64,000 nucleotides of DNA from Mycobacterium sp. OTB74 (GCF_029892685.1 NZ_JARXVD010000001.1:310001-374000), one strand, 5' to 3'. Positions 52,471-61,340 are shown, counted from the first letter of the stretch. Translations and numbers: made by a program. The notes: a model not told the origin generated them from the sequence alone.

Positions 52471-53781
52471 TTACCTCCTTGGAGTTTGGTCAACGGTGCT
52501 GGGCGCTGAACTCAGAAAGGCCCGCTCGATCAGTAGTAGGACGGCGTCCAGCTCGGCCTTGGTGCTCGTCTTGGACCCGAATTCCTCGATGATGGCCAGC
52601 AGGACCACTGCGTCAATGTCGACGTCGCCGAGCGCTCGAGCGTTGAGCATGGTAGCGATTCTCCTTCGGCCCCAATCGATCACCGCGGCACGCTCGTCGC
52701 GCAGCGGTCCTTCGATGGCCTCGATCCACACGTTCACCAGGGGCCCCGTGGTGACGTGTATCTCGGCATACCGGCGTAGCCACGGTCGCAGTGTCACCCG
52801 GTCGGGGAGGTCGGGACGCTCGTGCACGACCTCGGAGAGCTGTTGGATGGCCCGCAGGCCGATGACGCAGACGAAGTCGTCGATGTTCTCGAAGTATGTG
52901 TAGAACGAACCCCGCGAAACCCCGGCAGCCGTGATGACGTCGTTGATGCGCAGGCCTCGGTACCCACGGTCGGCGATCAGCTGGTTGGCGATCCGAAGGA
53001 TGGCGCGCAGCGTGCGCTTACCGGGTTGAGCGGCTTGAGCATCGAGGTCGCGGGCACGCTCGAAGATCGCGGTGGCCCCGGGACTGTAATGCAGGGTCGG
53101 CGGCTTTATGGCCGACAGGCGCCCATGGACGTTCACATCGGGCAGGGCACCGAACAATGCTCGGTGCGCGACGTCGGCGAGGGCGGCCAGGGTGCGCTCG
53201 CGGGTGTAGCACTGCGGTGCTGCGGCGTGCAGGATCGACATCCGGCTCAGCGCGCTGATCACACCGGTGCCGAGGAGTTCAACAATCGGGTCGAGCAGCC
53301 GCGGCGGCAGGTCGGTGCCGACCACCCGCGCTTCGAAGGGACCGACGCTGCGACGGGTGATGGCCACAGCACTGTCCACCAACGACGCGTCGCTGGCCGC
53401 TGCCGCCCCGAATGCCCGAAGTATCGGTTCGTAGCGGGCCTCGATGCCGGCCAGACGTGAGAAGTAGCCCAGCAGTGCGGCGCGGCCCGACGTATCGGCA
53501 GTGATGGGTTCCAAAACCTCGAGCGCGGCGCCCATCTGGTTGGTCACTTGCGTTGCCAGACTGCGGAATAGCTCGTCCTTGCCCGAAAAGTATTGATAGA
53601 CGGTCACTCGCGAGCAACCGGCGAGTTCAGCGATACGGTCGAGGGAGGCGCGGTCATAGCCGGATTCGCCGAACACCTGCAGGGCGGCGTCCAGAAGGCG
53701 CTGATGGGTCCGCAGCCCACGGGTACCCACCGCAGGATCGTCGGCGAACGGTGCCCTACGAATGGGGGTCACCTGTGCCAC
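52471..53781 (-). CDS. Double TetR regulator fusion
   Basis: A 436-residue protein holding two TetR-type DNA-binding domains: about residues 24-72 (LLDAALQVFGESGYDRASLD, CSRVTVYQYFSGKDELF) and about 246-294 (LRIANQLIADRGYRGLRIND, VSRGSFYTYFENIDDFV). Each is followed by its own helical ligand domain. Usual TetR proteins have about 200 residues. First gene of an operon with the hydrolase (7 bp gap) and the monooxygenase-like gene, so probably self-regulating. Its upstream region has an AT-rich TTGACA-containing stretch near 53910. Confidence 0.9.
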   Translation of the reverse strand: MAQVTPIRRAPFADDPAVGTRGLRTHQRLLDAALQVFGESGYDRASLDRIAELAGCSRVTVYQYFSGKDELFRSLATQVTNQMGAALEVLEPITADTSGRAALLGYFSRLAGIEARYEPILRAFGAAAASDASLVDSAVAITRRSVGPFEARVVGTDLPPRLLDPIVELLGTGVISALSRMSILHAAAPQCYTRERTLAALADVAHRALFGALPDVNVHGRLSAIKPPTLHYSPGATAIFERARDLDAQAAQPGKRTLRAILRIANQLIADRGYRGLRINDVITAAGVSRGSFYTYFENIDDFVCVIGLRAIQQLSEVVHERPDLPDRVTLRPWLRRYAEIHVTTGPLVNVWIEAIEGPLRDERAAVIDWGRRRIATMLNARALGDVDIDAVVLLAIIEEFGSKTSTKAELDAVLLLIERAFLSSAPSTVDQTPRR

Positions 53782-53978
53782 GTCAACGAACTCCTCGAAG
53801 TTGTCGTCATGCGGAGATTTCGACGACCTGGCCGACCCGTGCGAACGCCTGCGTCGCAGTAGGGCCGACTGGCATCAATGATGATTTTTTCTAACAAAAA
53901 TGTCAATGAGGTAGGCAACAAACCTTAGATGACATGTGATTCGGCAGAATCACGCGTGCCTCCGGCTTACCGCGATGA

Positions 53979-54656
53979 TCAGGCCCTGCTGCGTGGCGGC
54001 CGGGCACCACGGCCGTAAGTGATGTCGGCGCGCTCGGCATCCCAGCGATCACGAAAGACGACTTCCGTGTACTGACGCCGACGGACCGGTCCGTGCCGGC
54101 CGCGCGGCCAGCCGACGACAATATGTCCGGCCAGGAACCACTGCTCAGGCACGCCGACCGCGTCGCGGATGATGTGCTCCCCGTCGTAGGACGCCCAGCT
54201 GGTCAAGCACGCTCCCAGGCCTTGGGAACGAGCGGCGAGGTAGAAGTTCTGAATTGCCGGGTAGATGGAGCCACCCTGGAGGAAGTCCGAGGCGAATTCG
54301 TGCTTGAAGGCGGTGAACAAGACGGAGGTGCGCTCGCCCGCGCGGTCGTGCAATTCGTAGATCGCACGGTTGTTGCGCGCTTGGCGGCTGTTGTCGTCGG
54401 GTGCGGGGCGGCTCATCCCGTAGACGCTCTCGATGGTGCCGAGCGCCACCTGCGCTGCCTCGGCGACCGCCGCACGTTGCTCGGGACCGGACAGCACGAT
54501 GAATCGCCATAGCTGTCCGTTGGCGCCGTTGGGTGCCCACGTTGCAGCCTCCAGGCAACGGTTCAGGGTCGCGTCGTCCACTGGGGCATCGGTGAACCGG
54601 CGTACCGAGCGCGCAGTCGACAACACTTCCCAGACATCGTTCGTGGAATCAGCCAT
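53979..54656 (-). CDS. Nitroreductase family protein
   Basis: A 225-residue FMN-dependent oxidoreductase. The N-terminal FMN motif TARSVRRFTDAPVDDATLNR is followed by AATWAPNGANGQLWRFIVL, and GLGACLTSWASYDGEHIIRD gives the C-terminal family block. Such enzymes reduce nitro groups, quinones or flavins; one possibility is supplying reduced flavin to the nearby monooxygenases. ATG 54656 lacks a good ribosome site, and an in-frame ATG at 54686 is possible. Confidence 0.85.
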   Translation of the reverse strand: MADSTNDVWEVLSTARSVRRFTDAPVDDATLNRCLEAATWAPNGANGQLWRFIVLSGPEQRAAVAEAAQVALGTIESVYGMSRPAPDDNSRQARNNRAIYELHDRAGERTSVLFTAFKHEFASDFLQGGSIYPAIQNFYLAARSQGLGACLTSWASYDGEHIIRDAVGVPEQWFLAGHIVVGWPRGRHGPVRRRQYTEVVFRDRWDAERADITYGRGARPPRSRA

Positions 54657-54720
54657 GCGACAGGTGTACTCGAAACCAGTAGTCATGTGAAGGTTTTCGG
54701 CTCTTTAAGCACGGCCAGAC

Positions 54721-55482
54721 TCATTGGTGCCCGTCCTCGTTCAATCTTTCGCGGACGCGCTCCAGGTCTTCCAGCGTTGCGGCGATGGTGCTGCGCAATC
54801 GCCTGGTTTCTTGCTCGGCGACCATTCTTTGGTGATCGTGCGGCAGCACGCCATGAAGGAACAGGCCAACGCAGTACCGCGTGTGTCGGTCGACAGCGTC
54901 GTCCTGAAGCACCACGCCGCGAGCGCTCGCATTGGCCGGGCCGCCGGGCACGAGGTCGATAAAAGCCTCCGCCGCCAGGGTGGCATCTTGCGACGAGATT
55001 GCGCCGGGGCCGAGTCGGCGCCGGAACAGATCGGCGAGATAGGCCAGGGTCGGTTCGGTGCCCTTCTGCACGTTGAACGCGCTGATCTCGGGCATGTGTC
55101 CGGAGACGGCGTTGGTCAGCCGCAACAACCGCAGGCCGCCGGGGCGCAGCACGTTGGCCACCAAGATCCGTCCGATCGCCAGTAGCGTCTCCTCGAAATC
55201 ATCGGTCTCGGCGGCCTGTAGCTGCTCCACCGGCACGATCCAGTCCTCGATGGCGCGGGTGAGTGCAGCCTTGAACAACGTCGTTTTGTCCTCGTAGCGG
55301 GCGTAGACGGTGCGCTTGGCCATCCCGGCTGCCGCGGCGATCGCGTCGATGCTGGTGCGCTCGAACCCGTTCTCCAAGAACAGATCCAGTGCCGTGTCGA
55401 GCAGCTGCTCATTGCTCAGTGTCGGCCGGCCGGGCCGGCGTTTGCCCGGGTCGGAGTATTCGATCACCATTCGATCTTGCAC
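54721..55482 (-). CDS. TetR family regulator
   Basis: A TetR protein of about 250 residues. The helix-turn-helix is RTSIDAIAAAAGMAKRTVYARYE, preceded by a basic, AT-hook-like arm KRRPGRPTLS. Its C-terminal domain resembles the TetR_C type of AefR-like regulators. The start is uncertain: GTG 55482 has GGAGG ten bases upstream, and ATG 55470 is the alternative. It is divergent from an LLM oxidoreductase, with a palindrome between them, and probably controls that gene and itself. Confidence 0.85.
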   Translation of the reverse strand: MQDRMVIEYSDPGKRRPGRPTLSNEQLLDTALDLFLENGFERTSIDAIAAAAGMAKRTVYARYEDKTTLFKAALTRAIEDWIVPVEQLQAAETDDFEETLLAIGRILVANVLRPGGLRLLRLTNAVSGHMPEISAFNVQKGTEPTLAYLADLFRRRLGPGAISSQDATLAAEAFIDLVPGGPANASARGVVLQDDAVDRHTRYCVGLFLHGVLPHDHQRMVAEQETRRLRSTIAATLEDLERVRERLNEDGHQ

Positions 55483-55518
55483 GCGCTGGTGTCCTCCAAG
55501 GCAACCGGCCATTGATTT

Positions 55519-55535
55519 GACACTTCTATGGTGTC
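55519..55535. promoter_or_regulatory. Palindrome GACAC-N7-GTGTC, candidate TetR operator
   Basis: GACACTTCTATGGTGTC lies between the TetR gene (minus) and the LLM gene (plus), 36 bp before the TetR start. It overlaps a TTGACA-like -35 (TTGACACTTC) on the plus strand. The arrangement fits autoregulation. Confidence 0.5.
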
Positions 55536-55659
55536 TTTTTAGCACATTTCTCGCCGAATCCCTGACTAAAAGAAACGATATTGGTAACAATTATGCGTGT
55601 CTGTCCCGGGCCCCGCAGAGCGTTGCGGCGCTCGCCCCGAACGAACTGGAGAAGTACCC

Positions 55660-56718
55660 ATGAAAGTTGGCATGCATCTGGGTTTTCAGAACCTGCACGG
55701 CGTACCCGACGTCGAGAGCTTCAGGCAGGAGGCGAAACTGGCCGTGGAAGCCGAGGCGATGGGCTTCGACTATGTCGGCCCGGTGGAACACCACTTCACC
55801 GACTACGGGGCGTGTCCCGATCCGTTTCAGTTGCTCGCCTGGATCGCGGCCAAGACCACGACGATCAACCTGGTCACCGCGGCGGTCATCCTGCCGTGGA
55901 ACAACCCACTGCGTGTTGTCGAGCAGGCGGTCGAACTGGATATCCTGTCCGAGGGCCGTCTGATCCTGGGCATGGGCCGTGGCGCGGCGCGTCGCGAATT
56001 CCGTTCTTTCGGTGTTGAACTCGCTGATTCTCGGGAGATGTTCGACGAAGCGGCGCTCATCATCATGGATGGTGTCGAGACCGGAATCGTGGAAGCCGAC
56101 ACCAAGTGGTACAAGATTCCGCGTACTGAAATCCGCCCGCGACCGTTCAAGTCCTTCAAGGACCGGACGATCATGGTGACCATGTCGCCGAGTTCGGTTG
56201 AGGTGGCGGCGAATTACGGCCTGAAGGCGCTGCGCTTCTCGCAGGGGGATTGGCGCAACGCAATTCCGGAGATCACCCAATACCGCGACAGTTTCCAGCA
56301 GCTGCACGGGAAGGCTGCGCCGCCATTCATCATCTCCGACTTCGTGTGCTGCTTCAACGACAAGCAGCGGGTTGCCGATTACACTGATAACTACTTCGCG
56401 AGGATGTTTTCCACGGTCGCCGACCACTATGAATTCATGAGCGATCACTTCAACGACCTCCCGTCATACGCCGCGTGGACCGCCATGGGTAGGGCCGCGG
56501 CAGAGGCCGGTGGACCGGACAAGGCGTACCGCGACTACATCGCGGGCAACATGATCGGAACGCCAGAGGATCTGGTGGAGCACCATCGCATCCGCAAGGA
56601 GATGGTCGGCGATTACGAGATGCTGGCCAACTTCAGTTGGGGCGGAATGCCGTACGAGCTGGTGTACGAACAGCTGAAACTGTTCGCGGACAAGGTTCTT
56701 CCCGACCTGAAGGACTGA
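55660..56718 (+). CDS. LLM class flavin-dependent oxidoreductase
   Basis: A 352-residue luciferase-like enzyme: KVGMHLGFQNLHGVPDVESF, FDYVGPVEHHFTDYGACPDP, INLVTAAVILPWNNPLRVVE, LILGMGRGAARREFRSFGVE. It starts at ATG 55660, where homology begins; an upstream extension is not conserved-looking. It is the third LLM enzyme in the region and stands alone, under the divergent TetR. A strong hairpin follows its stop. Confidence 0.88.
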   Translation: MKVGMHLGFQNLHGVPDVESFRQEAKLAVEAEAMGFDYVGPVEHHFTDYGACPDPFQLLAWIAAKTTTINLVTAAVILPWNNPLRVVEQAVELDILSEGRLILGMGRGAARREFRSFGVELADSREMFDEAALIIMDGVETGIVEADTKWYKIPRTEIRPRPFKSFKDRTIMVTMSPSSVEVAANYGLKALRFSQGDWRNAIPEITQYRDSFQQLHGKAAPPFIISDFVCCFNDKQRVADYTDNYFARMFSTVADHYEFMSDHFNDLPSYAAWTAMGRAAAEAGGPDKAYRDYIAGNMIGTPEDLVEHHRIRKEMVGDYEMLANFSWGGMPYELVYEQLKLFADKVLPDLKD

Positions 56719-56737
56719 GGATCGCCAAAAGGCTTCG

Positions 56738-56771
56738 GTCACATCCGATCTCGGTCGAGAGCGGATGTGAC
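56738..56771. terminator. Bidirectional hairpin terminator
   Basis: A perfect 10-bp inverted repeat, GTCACATCCG (56738-56747) and CGGATGTGAC (56762-56771), with a 14-base loop that can pair further (CTCGGTCGAG). It lies between the convergent ends of the LLM gene and the dioxygenase gene. No U-tract, as is common for mycobacterial terminators. Confidence 0.7.
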
Positions 56772-56780
56772 GGACGTTAA

Positions 56781-57629
56781 CTACAGCCGAACGCTCGGGG
56801 AGCCGACATCGACGACTCCGATGCCGCCATGACTCTGGTAGCCGAGCAGGTCCTGTACAAGTTTGGGCATCTCACGGACAGCCTCGATCGGCGTCGTCAT
56901 GAAGAAGTTCTCCTTGGTACGCAGCCAGCCCAATGAGAAGCCGAAGTAGAGAGCGCGGCGCATCGCGTTCTCCGTCGTGTTCGGGCCGCCGCCGTGGAGG
57001 GTTTTTCCGAGGTAGTAGATGGCCGAACCGGCCGGCATCTCGGCGGCGACCACTTCGTGCTTCTGGGGCTTGCGGTTGGCAGGCCAGAGATGACTCCCCG
57101 GGACGACCCGGGTCGCACCGTTGTCCGCGGTGAAGTCCGACAGCGCGTAGAGGACGATCACCTCGAGCTGCTGGGTCTGCGAATCCGGGGCCACATCGCG
57201 GGCGGTCGGCATCGGCTCATGAATCCATGCGGCGTCGTCACGATGCAGCATCTGTACTGTCTCGTCGGATCGGATCTCGATCAGCTGGGCGGTGCTCAGC
57301 AAGTAATGCAGGCACGCCGGTGAGAGGTAGTGGTCGGCCATCTCAAGCGGGAGCGGTTGCTGCAGCAGTTCGACGAATGACTTCGACTTGCCCGGCAGAC
57401 CGTCGATCCGGACGGTCTTGTAGCCCATGAAATCCTTCAACCATTCGATATGGTTCGGCGTACCGGGTTGGGCACCCGCGATGATCTGGTCGAACTCGGC
57501 GTTCAACGATGTAAGCAACTCAGGTGCTATCGCGTTGGTAACCATGGCGACGCCGTCCCGGTCGATGGCCTCGATCAACGAATCGATCTGAACCTCGGGA
57601 CCGAATCGCTCGATACGGGGATCAGTCAT
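56781..57629 (-). CDS. Phytanoyl-CoA dioxygenase (PhyH)-like protein
   Basis: A 282-residue 2-oxoglutarate/Fe(II) oxygenase-like protein. The iron facial triad is visible as MLHRDDAAW (H-x-D) and TLHGGGPNTT (distal His); RRALYFGFSLGW carries the Arg expected to bind 2-oxoglutarate. It hydroxylates a substrate, in the namesake the alpha carbon of branched acyl-CoA. It is the last gene of a three-gene operon with two SDRs. ATG 57629 was chosen because AAAGGCGG precedes it. Confidence 0.88.
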   Translation of the reverse strand: MTDPRIERFGPEVQIDSLIEAIDRDGVAMVTNAIAPELLTSLNAEFDQIIAGAQPGTPNHIEWLKDFMGYKTVRIDGLPGKSKSFVELLQQPLPLEMADHYLSPACLHYLLSTAQLIEIRSDETVQMLHRDDAAWIHEPMPTARDVAPDSQTQQLEVIVLYALSDFTADNGATRVVPGSHLWPANRKPQKHEVVAAEMPAGSAIYYLGKTLHGGGPNTTENAMRRALYFGFSLGWLRTKENFFMTTPIEAVREMPKLVQDLLGYQSHGGIGVVDVGSPSVRL

Positions 57630-57708
57630 GGTGGATCCGCCTTTCATGGTCGGTTAAATCAGCGGTCGAGATAGGTGCTGGGATCGGGCGTAAGCCGTTC
57701 CGCTGGTC

Positions 57709-58602
57709 TTACTGTCCCGGGCCATTGGGCCATTTGACCATGCAGCCGGCATCGATTGGAATGCTGGTCCCGGTCATGTATTTCGACGCATCCGATGCGA
57801 GGAACAGCACGACCTCGGCCACGTCTTGAGGCTCGATCCATCCAGTGGGCAACGCGTGGTAGAACACCGATGCCATCTGGAAGTCTTCTTTGCTGACCGG
57901 GCCCTGAAGGTCGGGACGAAAGACCGCGTAGATCCCGGGGTTGTTCATCAGAGGGGTGTTGCAGTTCGTCGGATGCACCACGTTGACGCGAATTCCACTG
58001 GACGCCAAGTGGTTAGCCATCTCTTGGGTGTATCCGACCAGGGCCTGCTTGGACCAGCTGTAGCCTGCACCTCCCGGGCCCATAATGGTCCGCGGATCGT
58101 TGGTGGAATTGGTGGTGTTCGGGATCAGAGCCGCCGTTGAGCCGGTGATGATGATCGAACCGCCATTGCCGGCGGACAACAGATGCGGCACGGACACTGC
58201 CACGGTGTTCATGACGCCGACGAGGTCGACATCGACCGCGTCTTGGAAGTCCATCGGCTGGGGATCGCCCATCGCCAACGGAAGGATGCCGGCATTGGCC
58301 ATAACCGTTGTCAGCGGCCCCAGTTCGGCCAGACCTTGATCCAGCGCGGCCGAGAGTTGGTCGCGCTTACGAACGTCGGCTTTGACCGCCACGCAGGTGC
58401 GGCCTTCCTTCTCGACCAGGCGCTTGGTCTCGATCAGATCGTCCCAGCTGGCCATGGGGTAGGGGTTGGACTCGATGTCCTCGCAGATGTCGACCGCGAT
58501 GATGTCGGCGCCTTCGTGGGCCTGGAGGACCGCGTGCGCGCGGCCCTGGCCGCGGCCGGCGCCGGTGATGAACGAGACCTTGCCTGCCATGCGTCCAGTC
58601 AT
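57709..58602 (-). CDS. Mycofactocin-coupled SDR family oxidoreductase
   Basis: A 297-residue SDR of the actinobacterial subclass whose tightly held NAD is thought to be re-oxidised by the peptide cofactor mycofactocin. Signatures: TGAGRGQGRAHAVLQAHEGA, the insert DIIAVDICEDIESNPY after beta2, and the catalytic YSWSKQALVGY. It is predicted to oxidise a secondary alcohol. ATG 58602 has AGGAGA seven bases before it. It lies between another SDR and the PhyH-like gene in one operon. Confidence 0.9.
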   Translation of the reverse strand: MTGRMAGKVSFITGAGRGQGRAHAVLQAHEGADIIAVDICEDIESNPYPMASWDDLIETKRLVEKEGRTCVAVKADVRKRDQLSAALDQGLAELGPLTTVMANAGILPLAMGDPQPMDFQDAVDVDLVGVMNTVAVSVPHLLSAGNGGSIIITGSTAALIPNTTNSTNDPRTIMGPGGAGYSWSKQALVGYTQEMANHLASSGIRVNVVHPTNCNTPLMNNPGIYAVFRPDLQGPVSKEDFQMASVFYHALPTGWIEPQDVAEVVLFLASDASKYMTGTSIPIDAGCMVKWPNGPGQ

Positions 58603-58636
58603 GAAATCTCCTGTGGCTAGCGCGAACTGGTGGAAT

Positions 58637-59407
58637 TCACAGGGTGCGGAACATGCCGCCGTCGACGAGTATTTGAGCGCCGTTGATATAGCTCGCGGCA
58701 TCGCTGGCCAGGAACACACACAGACTGGCCATGTCGTCTGGAACGCCGATCCGTTTCATCGGATTCATCGCTGCCGCCGCGGCTTGTCCCTCCGGTCCCC
58801 AAGCCTTTGAGATGTCGGTGTCGAATGCGCCAGGCATGACGAGGTTGGCGCGGACCTTTGGCGCCCATGCCCCGGCCAGGCCCAGGGTGAGTGCATTCAG
58901 TCCCGCCTTGGCCATGGCGTAGGGGAGATCCGCGGTATCCGGGCGAAGCGTGCCCGCCGTCGTGACGTTGATGATCGAGCCGCCATCGCCCTCGGCCATG
59001 CGTGACCCGAAGAGAACGGCAAGCCGGAACGGTCCGCGGGCATTGACGGCTTGGACCTTGTCGTACAACTCCTGGGTTACGGACGTGAGGCTGTCGTAGA
59101 CCGGTGACATTCCAGCGTTGTTGATCAGCACGTCGCAGCGGCCGAAATGCTGATAGACGGCCTGCAGCAGTGCGTCGGCGTCTTCCCATTTGCCGACATG
59201 GCAGCCCACAGGAAGCGCGCGACGGCCGGTGGCGGCTTCGATCTCCTTGGCGGCGGTCTCGCAGCCTTCCAGCTTGCGGCTGGCGATCACCACATCAGCT
59301 CCGGCCATCGCGAAGCCTTCGGCGACCGCGCGTCCGATGCCCCTACTACCGCCCGTGATCACGGCGACCTTGCCGGTCATATCCATCAGCTCGGTCAGGG
59401 CCTTCAT
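58637..59407 (-). CDS. SDR family oxidoreductase
   Basis: A 256-residue classical SDR with TGGSRGIGRAVAEGFAMAGA, NNAGMSPVYDS, the catalytic YAMAKAGLNAL and C-terminal ASYINGAQILVDGG. An Arg after beta2 (IASRKLEG) hints at NADP. ATG 59407 has AGGAG 11 bases upstream; upstream in-frame GTGs give a longer N-terminus without family likeness. First gene of the operon from promoter E, with a leader of about 115 nt. Confidence 0.9.
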   Translation of the reverse strand: MKALTELMDMTGKVAVITGGSRGIGRAVAEGFAMAGADVVIASRKLEGCETAAKEIEAATGRRALPVGCHVGKWEDADALLQAVYQHFGRCDVLINNAGMSPVYDSLTSVTQELYDKVQAVNARGPFRLAVLFGSRMAEGDGGSIINVTTAGTLRPDTADLPYAMAKAGLNALTLGLAGAWAPKVRANLVMPGAFDTDISKAWGPEGQAAAAAMNPMKRIGVPDDMASLCVFLASDAASYINGAQILVDGGMFRTL

Positions 59408-59763
59408 GGACGCATCCACTCCTGTCGGTTCGATGCACACGAACCTGGCTATGGCGCTCGCACACAATGCATATGGCGACTCCACATTGAGGCTGACGTC
59501 CGCTCATCATCAACAAAATCTCTAGGCCAGCTAACAGCAGATAGCAGACCGAGTCAACTATTTGTTTTCGTGCTTTCGGAGTGCTTCGCATCGCCGTGCG
59601 GTCAGTCACTGTGTTGCACCCTAGGCATGTGACTAATCGGCGGGAGCTCATTGTGGTGGTGGTCGGCATTGCGCAGTTTGCAAACAGTCATTTTCACCAT
59701 GCTGTACGGTGGCGCTGTCGGCCGTGGTGTCGCGGCTGAGGTCCGATGAGGAGGAGAGTTGCC
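59408..59763. other. Divergent regulatory interval
   Basis: About 355 bases between an SDR operon (minus) and the DUF35 operon (plus). It holds the shared promoter element E, and a TGACTAA half-site near 59629 like half of the palindrome before P450 3. No gene of convincing length or codon use was found. Confidence 0.5.
59529..59563 (-). promoter_or_regulatory. Promoter E with shared TTGACT element
   Basis: Minus strand AAATAGTTGACTCGGTC from 59563; -35 TTGACT at 59552-59557, 17-bp spacer, -10 TTAGCT at 59529-59534. It drives the SDR / mycofactocin-SDR / PhyH operon. It is nearly identical to site D over 35 bases although 15 kb away. Confidence 0.6.
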
Positions 59764-60159
59764 ATGCGGGTACTACCGACGTTGGAAGAGGTGAGTGCCT
59801 TTTTCTGGACCAGCGGCCGGGATGGCAAGCTGCGGTTTCTGCAGTGTCCTGAGTGCGCATATCTGATTCATCCTCCGACCCCGCGCTGTCCGCACTGCTT
59901 GGCCGCAGACCCGGTGCCGGCAGAGGTCAGCGGGCGTGGCGTGGTCTACAGCTTCACGGTCAATCACCAACCTTGGGACGGCACCGCTGATCCGTATGTG
60001 ATTGCTTCCGTTGCGATTGACGAGCAACCCGAGCTGCGGCTCACGACCAATCTCGTTGAGGTCGATCCCGAGTCGGTATGCATCGGAATGCGCGTCGAGG
60101 CTCTCTTTCAAGACCATGACCCTGTTTTCCTGCCCGTCTTCCGGCCGGTCGTCGAATGA
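59764..60159 (+). CDS. DUF35 / OB-fold Zn-ribbon protein (second)
   Basis: A 131-residue protein: zinc ribbon FLQCPECAYLIHPPTPRCPH plus one Cys (two CPxC knuckles at about residues 28-48) and an OB fold (GRGVVYSFTVNHQPW, LRLTTNLVEVDPE). ATG 59764 follows GGAGAG. Its stop overlaps the thiolase-fold gene start by 4 bp, the same architecture as the pair at 34648-36242. It probably forms a complex with that enzyme and holds the CoA substrate. Confidence 0.87.
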   Translation: MRVLPTLEEVSAFFWTSGRDGKLRFLQCPECAYLIHPPTPRCPHCLAADPVPAEVSGRGVVYSFTVNHQPWDGTADPYVIASVAIDEQPELRLTTNLVEVDPESVCIGMRVEALFQDHDPVFLPVFRPVVE

Positions 60160-61340
60160 GCGGGGCGGAACGACGTGCCATCATCTCAGGCATCGGGCAA
60201 TCCGATGTAGGGCGTCGACTCGGCCGTGGTGGACTGGACCTGACGATCGATGCCGCGCTCGAGGCCATCGCCGATGCCGGCCTCGAAGTCTCCGACATCG
60301 ACGGGCTGGCAACGTATCCCGGTGGAGTGTCCGCGCCACCCGGGTACGCCGGGCCGGGAACACCGGCTTTGCAGGATGCACTGCGACTGTCCCTGAATTG
60401 GCACAGTGGCGGCCCCGAGGGACCGGCGCAGCTTCAGGCCATCGTCAACGCGGTCATGGCAGTCGCGACAGGCTTGGCCCGTCATGTCCTCGTCTACCGA
60501 ACGGTGACTGAGGCGACTGCTCAGGGGAACGCGCCGAGGGCAGGCCTCGGGGTGGGGACCAGTGGAGTCGGCGGGGACCTTCAGTGGATGTTGCCGTTCC
60601 GCGCGTATTCGGCCGCAAACTGGATGGCGATGTATGCGCAGCGCCACAGCCACGAGTTCGGCACCAGCCGAGAGCAATTGGCTCAGATCGCACTCAACGG
60701 GCGCGCCAACGCGGCACGTAATCCGCGCGCGGTTTACCGTGAGCCGCTGTCATTGGAACAGTATCTCGCTTCGCGCATGGTTTCTTCGCCGTTCTGTCTC
60801 TACGACTGCGACGTTCCGGTTGACGGTTCTACAGCAGTCGTAGTGTCTGGGGCCGAACACGCAACGGCTGTCGACCATCCAGTAGCGCGAGTAGAAGCCG
60901 TGGGCACCGCCTTGCGTGGACGTCCGTCGTGGGACCAGTGGGATGACATGACGACCATGGCGGCTCGCGATGCCGCGGCTCACATGTGGTCGCGCACGGA
61001 GCTGGGTCCGGACGACGTGGACTTCGCTGAACTCTACGACGGCTTTTCGTTTCTCACCATGGCGTGGCTGGAAGCCCTCGGGTTCTGTGGCCAGGGCGAG
61101 AGCGGGCCCTTCATTGAAGGCGGGAAGCGGATATCACTGGACGGCGAACTACCGATCAATACCCACGGAGGGCAGCTATCTGCAGGCAGGCTGCACGGTT
61201 TCGGATTCGTTCATGAAGCGGTGTTGCAACTGCGCGGTGAAGCCGGCGAGCGTCAGGTGCGCGGCCGCCCGGAAGTCACGGCGGTGTCCAATGGCGGGGG
61301 TCCCCTGGCTGGCTGCATGTTGTTGACGAAGCTCGGCTAG
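60156..61340 (+). CDS. Thiolase-fold (lipid-transfer/Ltp2-like) enzyme (second)
   Basis: A 394-residue thiolase-superfamily protein: ISGIGQSDVGRRLGRGG, DDVDFAELYDGFSFLTMAWL, INTHGGQLSAGRLHGFGFVH. As in the first pair, the YDGF and GGQLxxGRLHG blocks match Ltp2-like enzymes and no clear thiolase nucleophile motif is seen. Retro-aldol cleavage of a beta-hydroxy acyl-CoA, or a thiolase-like step, is the likely reaction. The enoyl-CoA hydratase that follows could make that beta-hydroxy acyl-CoA. Confidence 0.83.
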   Translation: MSGAERRAIISGIGQSDVGRRLGRGGLDLTIDAALEAIADAGLEVSDIDGLATYPGGVSAPPGYAGPGTPALQDALRLSLNWHSGGPEGPAQLQAIVNAVMAVATGLARHVLVYRTVTEATAQGNAPRAGLGVGTSGVGGDLQWMLPFRAYSAANWMAMYAQRHSHEFGTSREQLAQIALNGRANAARNPRAVYREPLSLEQYLASRMVSSPFCLYDCDVPVDGSTAVVVSGAEHATAVDHPVARVEAVGTALRGRPSWDQWDDMTTMAARDAAAHMWSRTELGPDDVDFAELYDGFSFLTMAWLEALGFCGQGESGPFIEGGKRISLDGELPINTHGGQLSAGRLHGFGFVHEAVLQLRGEAGERQVRGRPEVTAVSNGGGPLAGCMLLTKLG

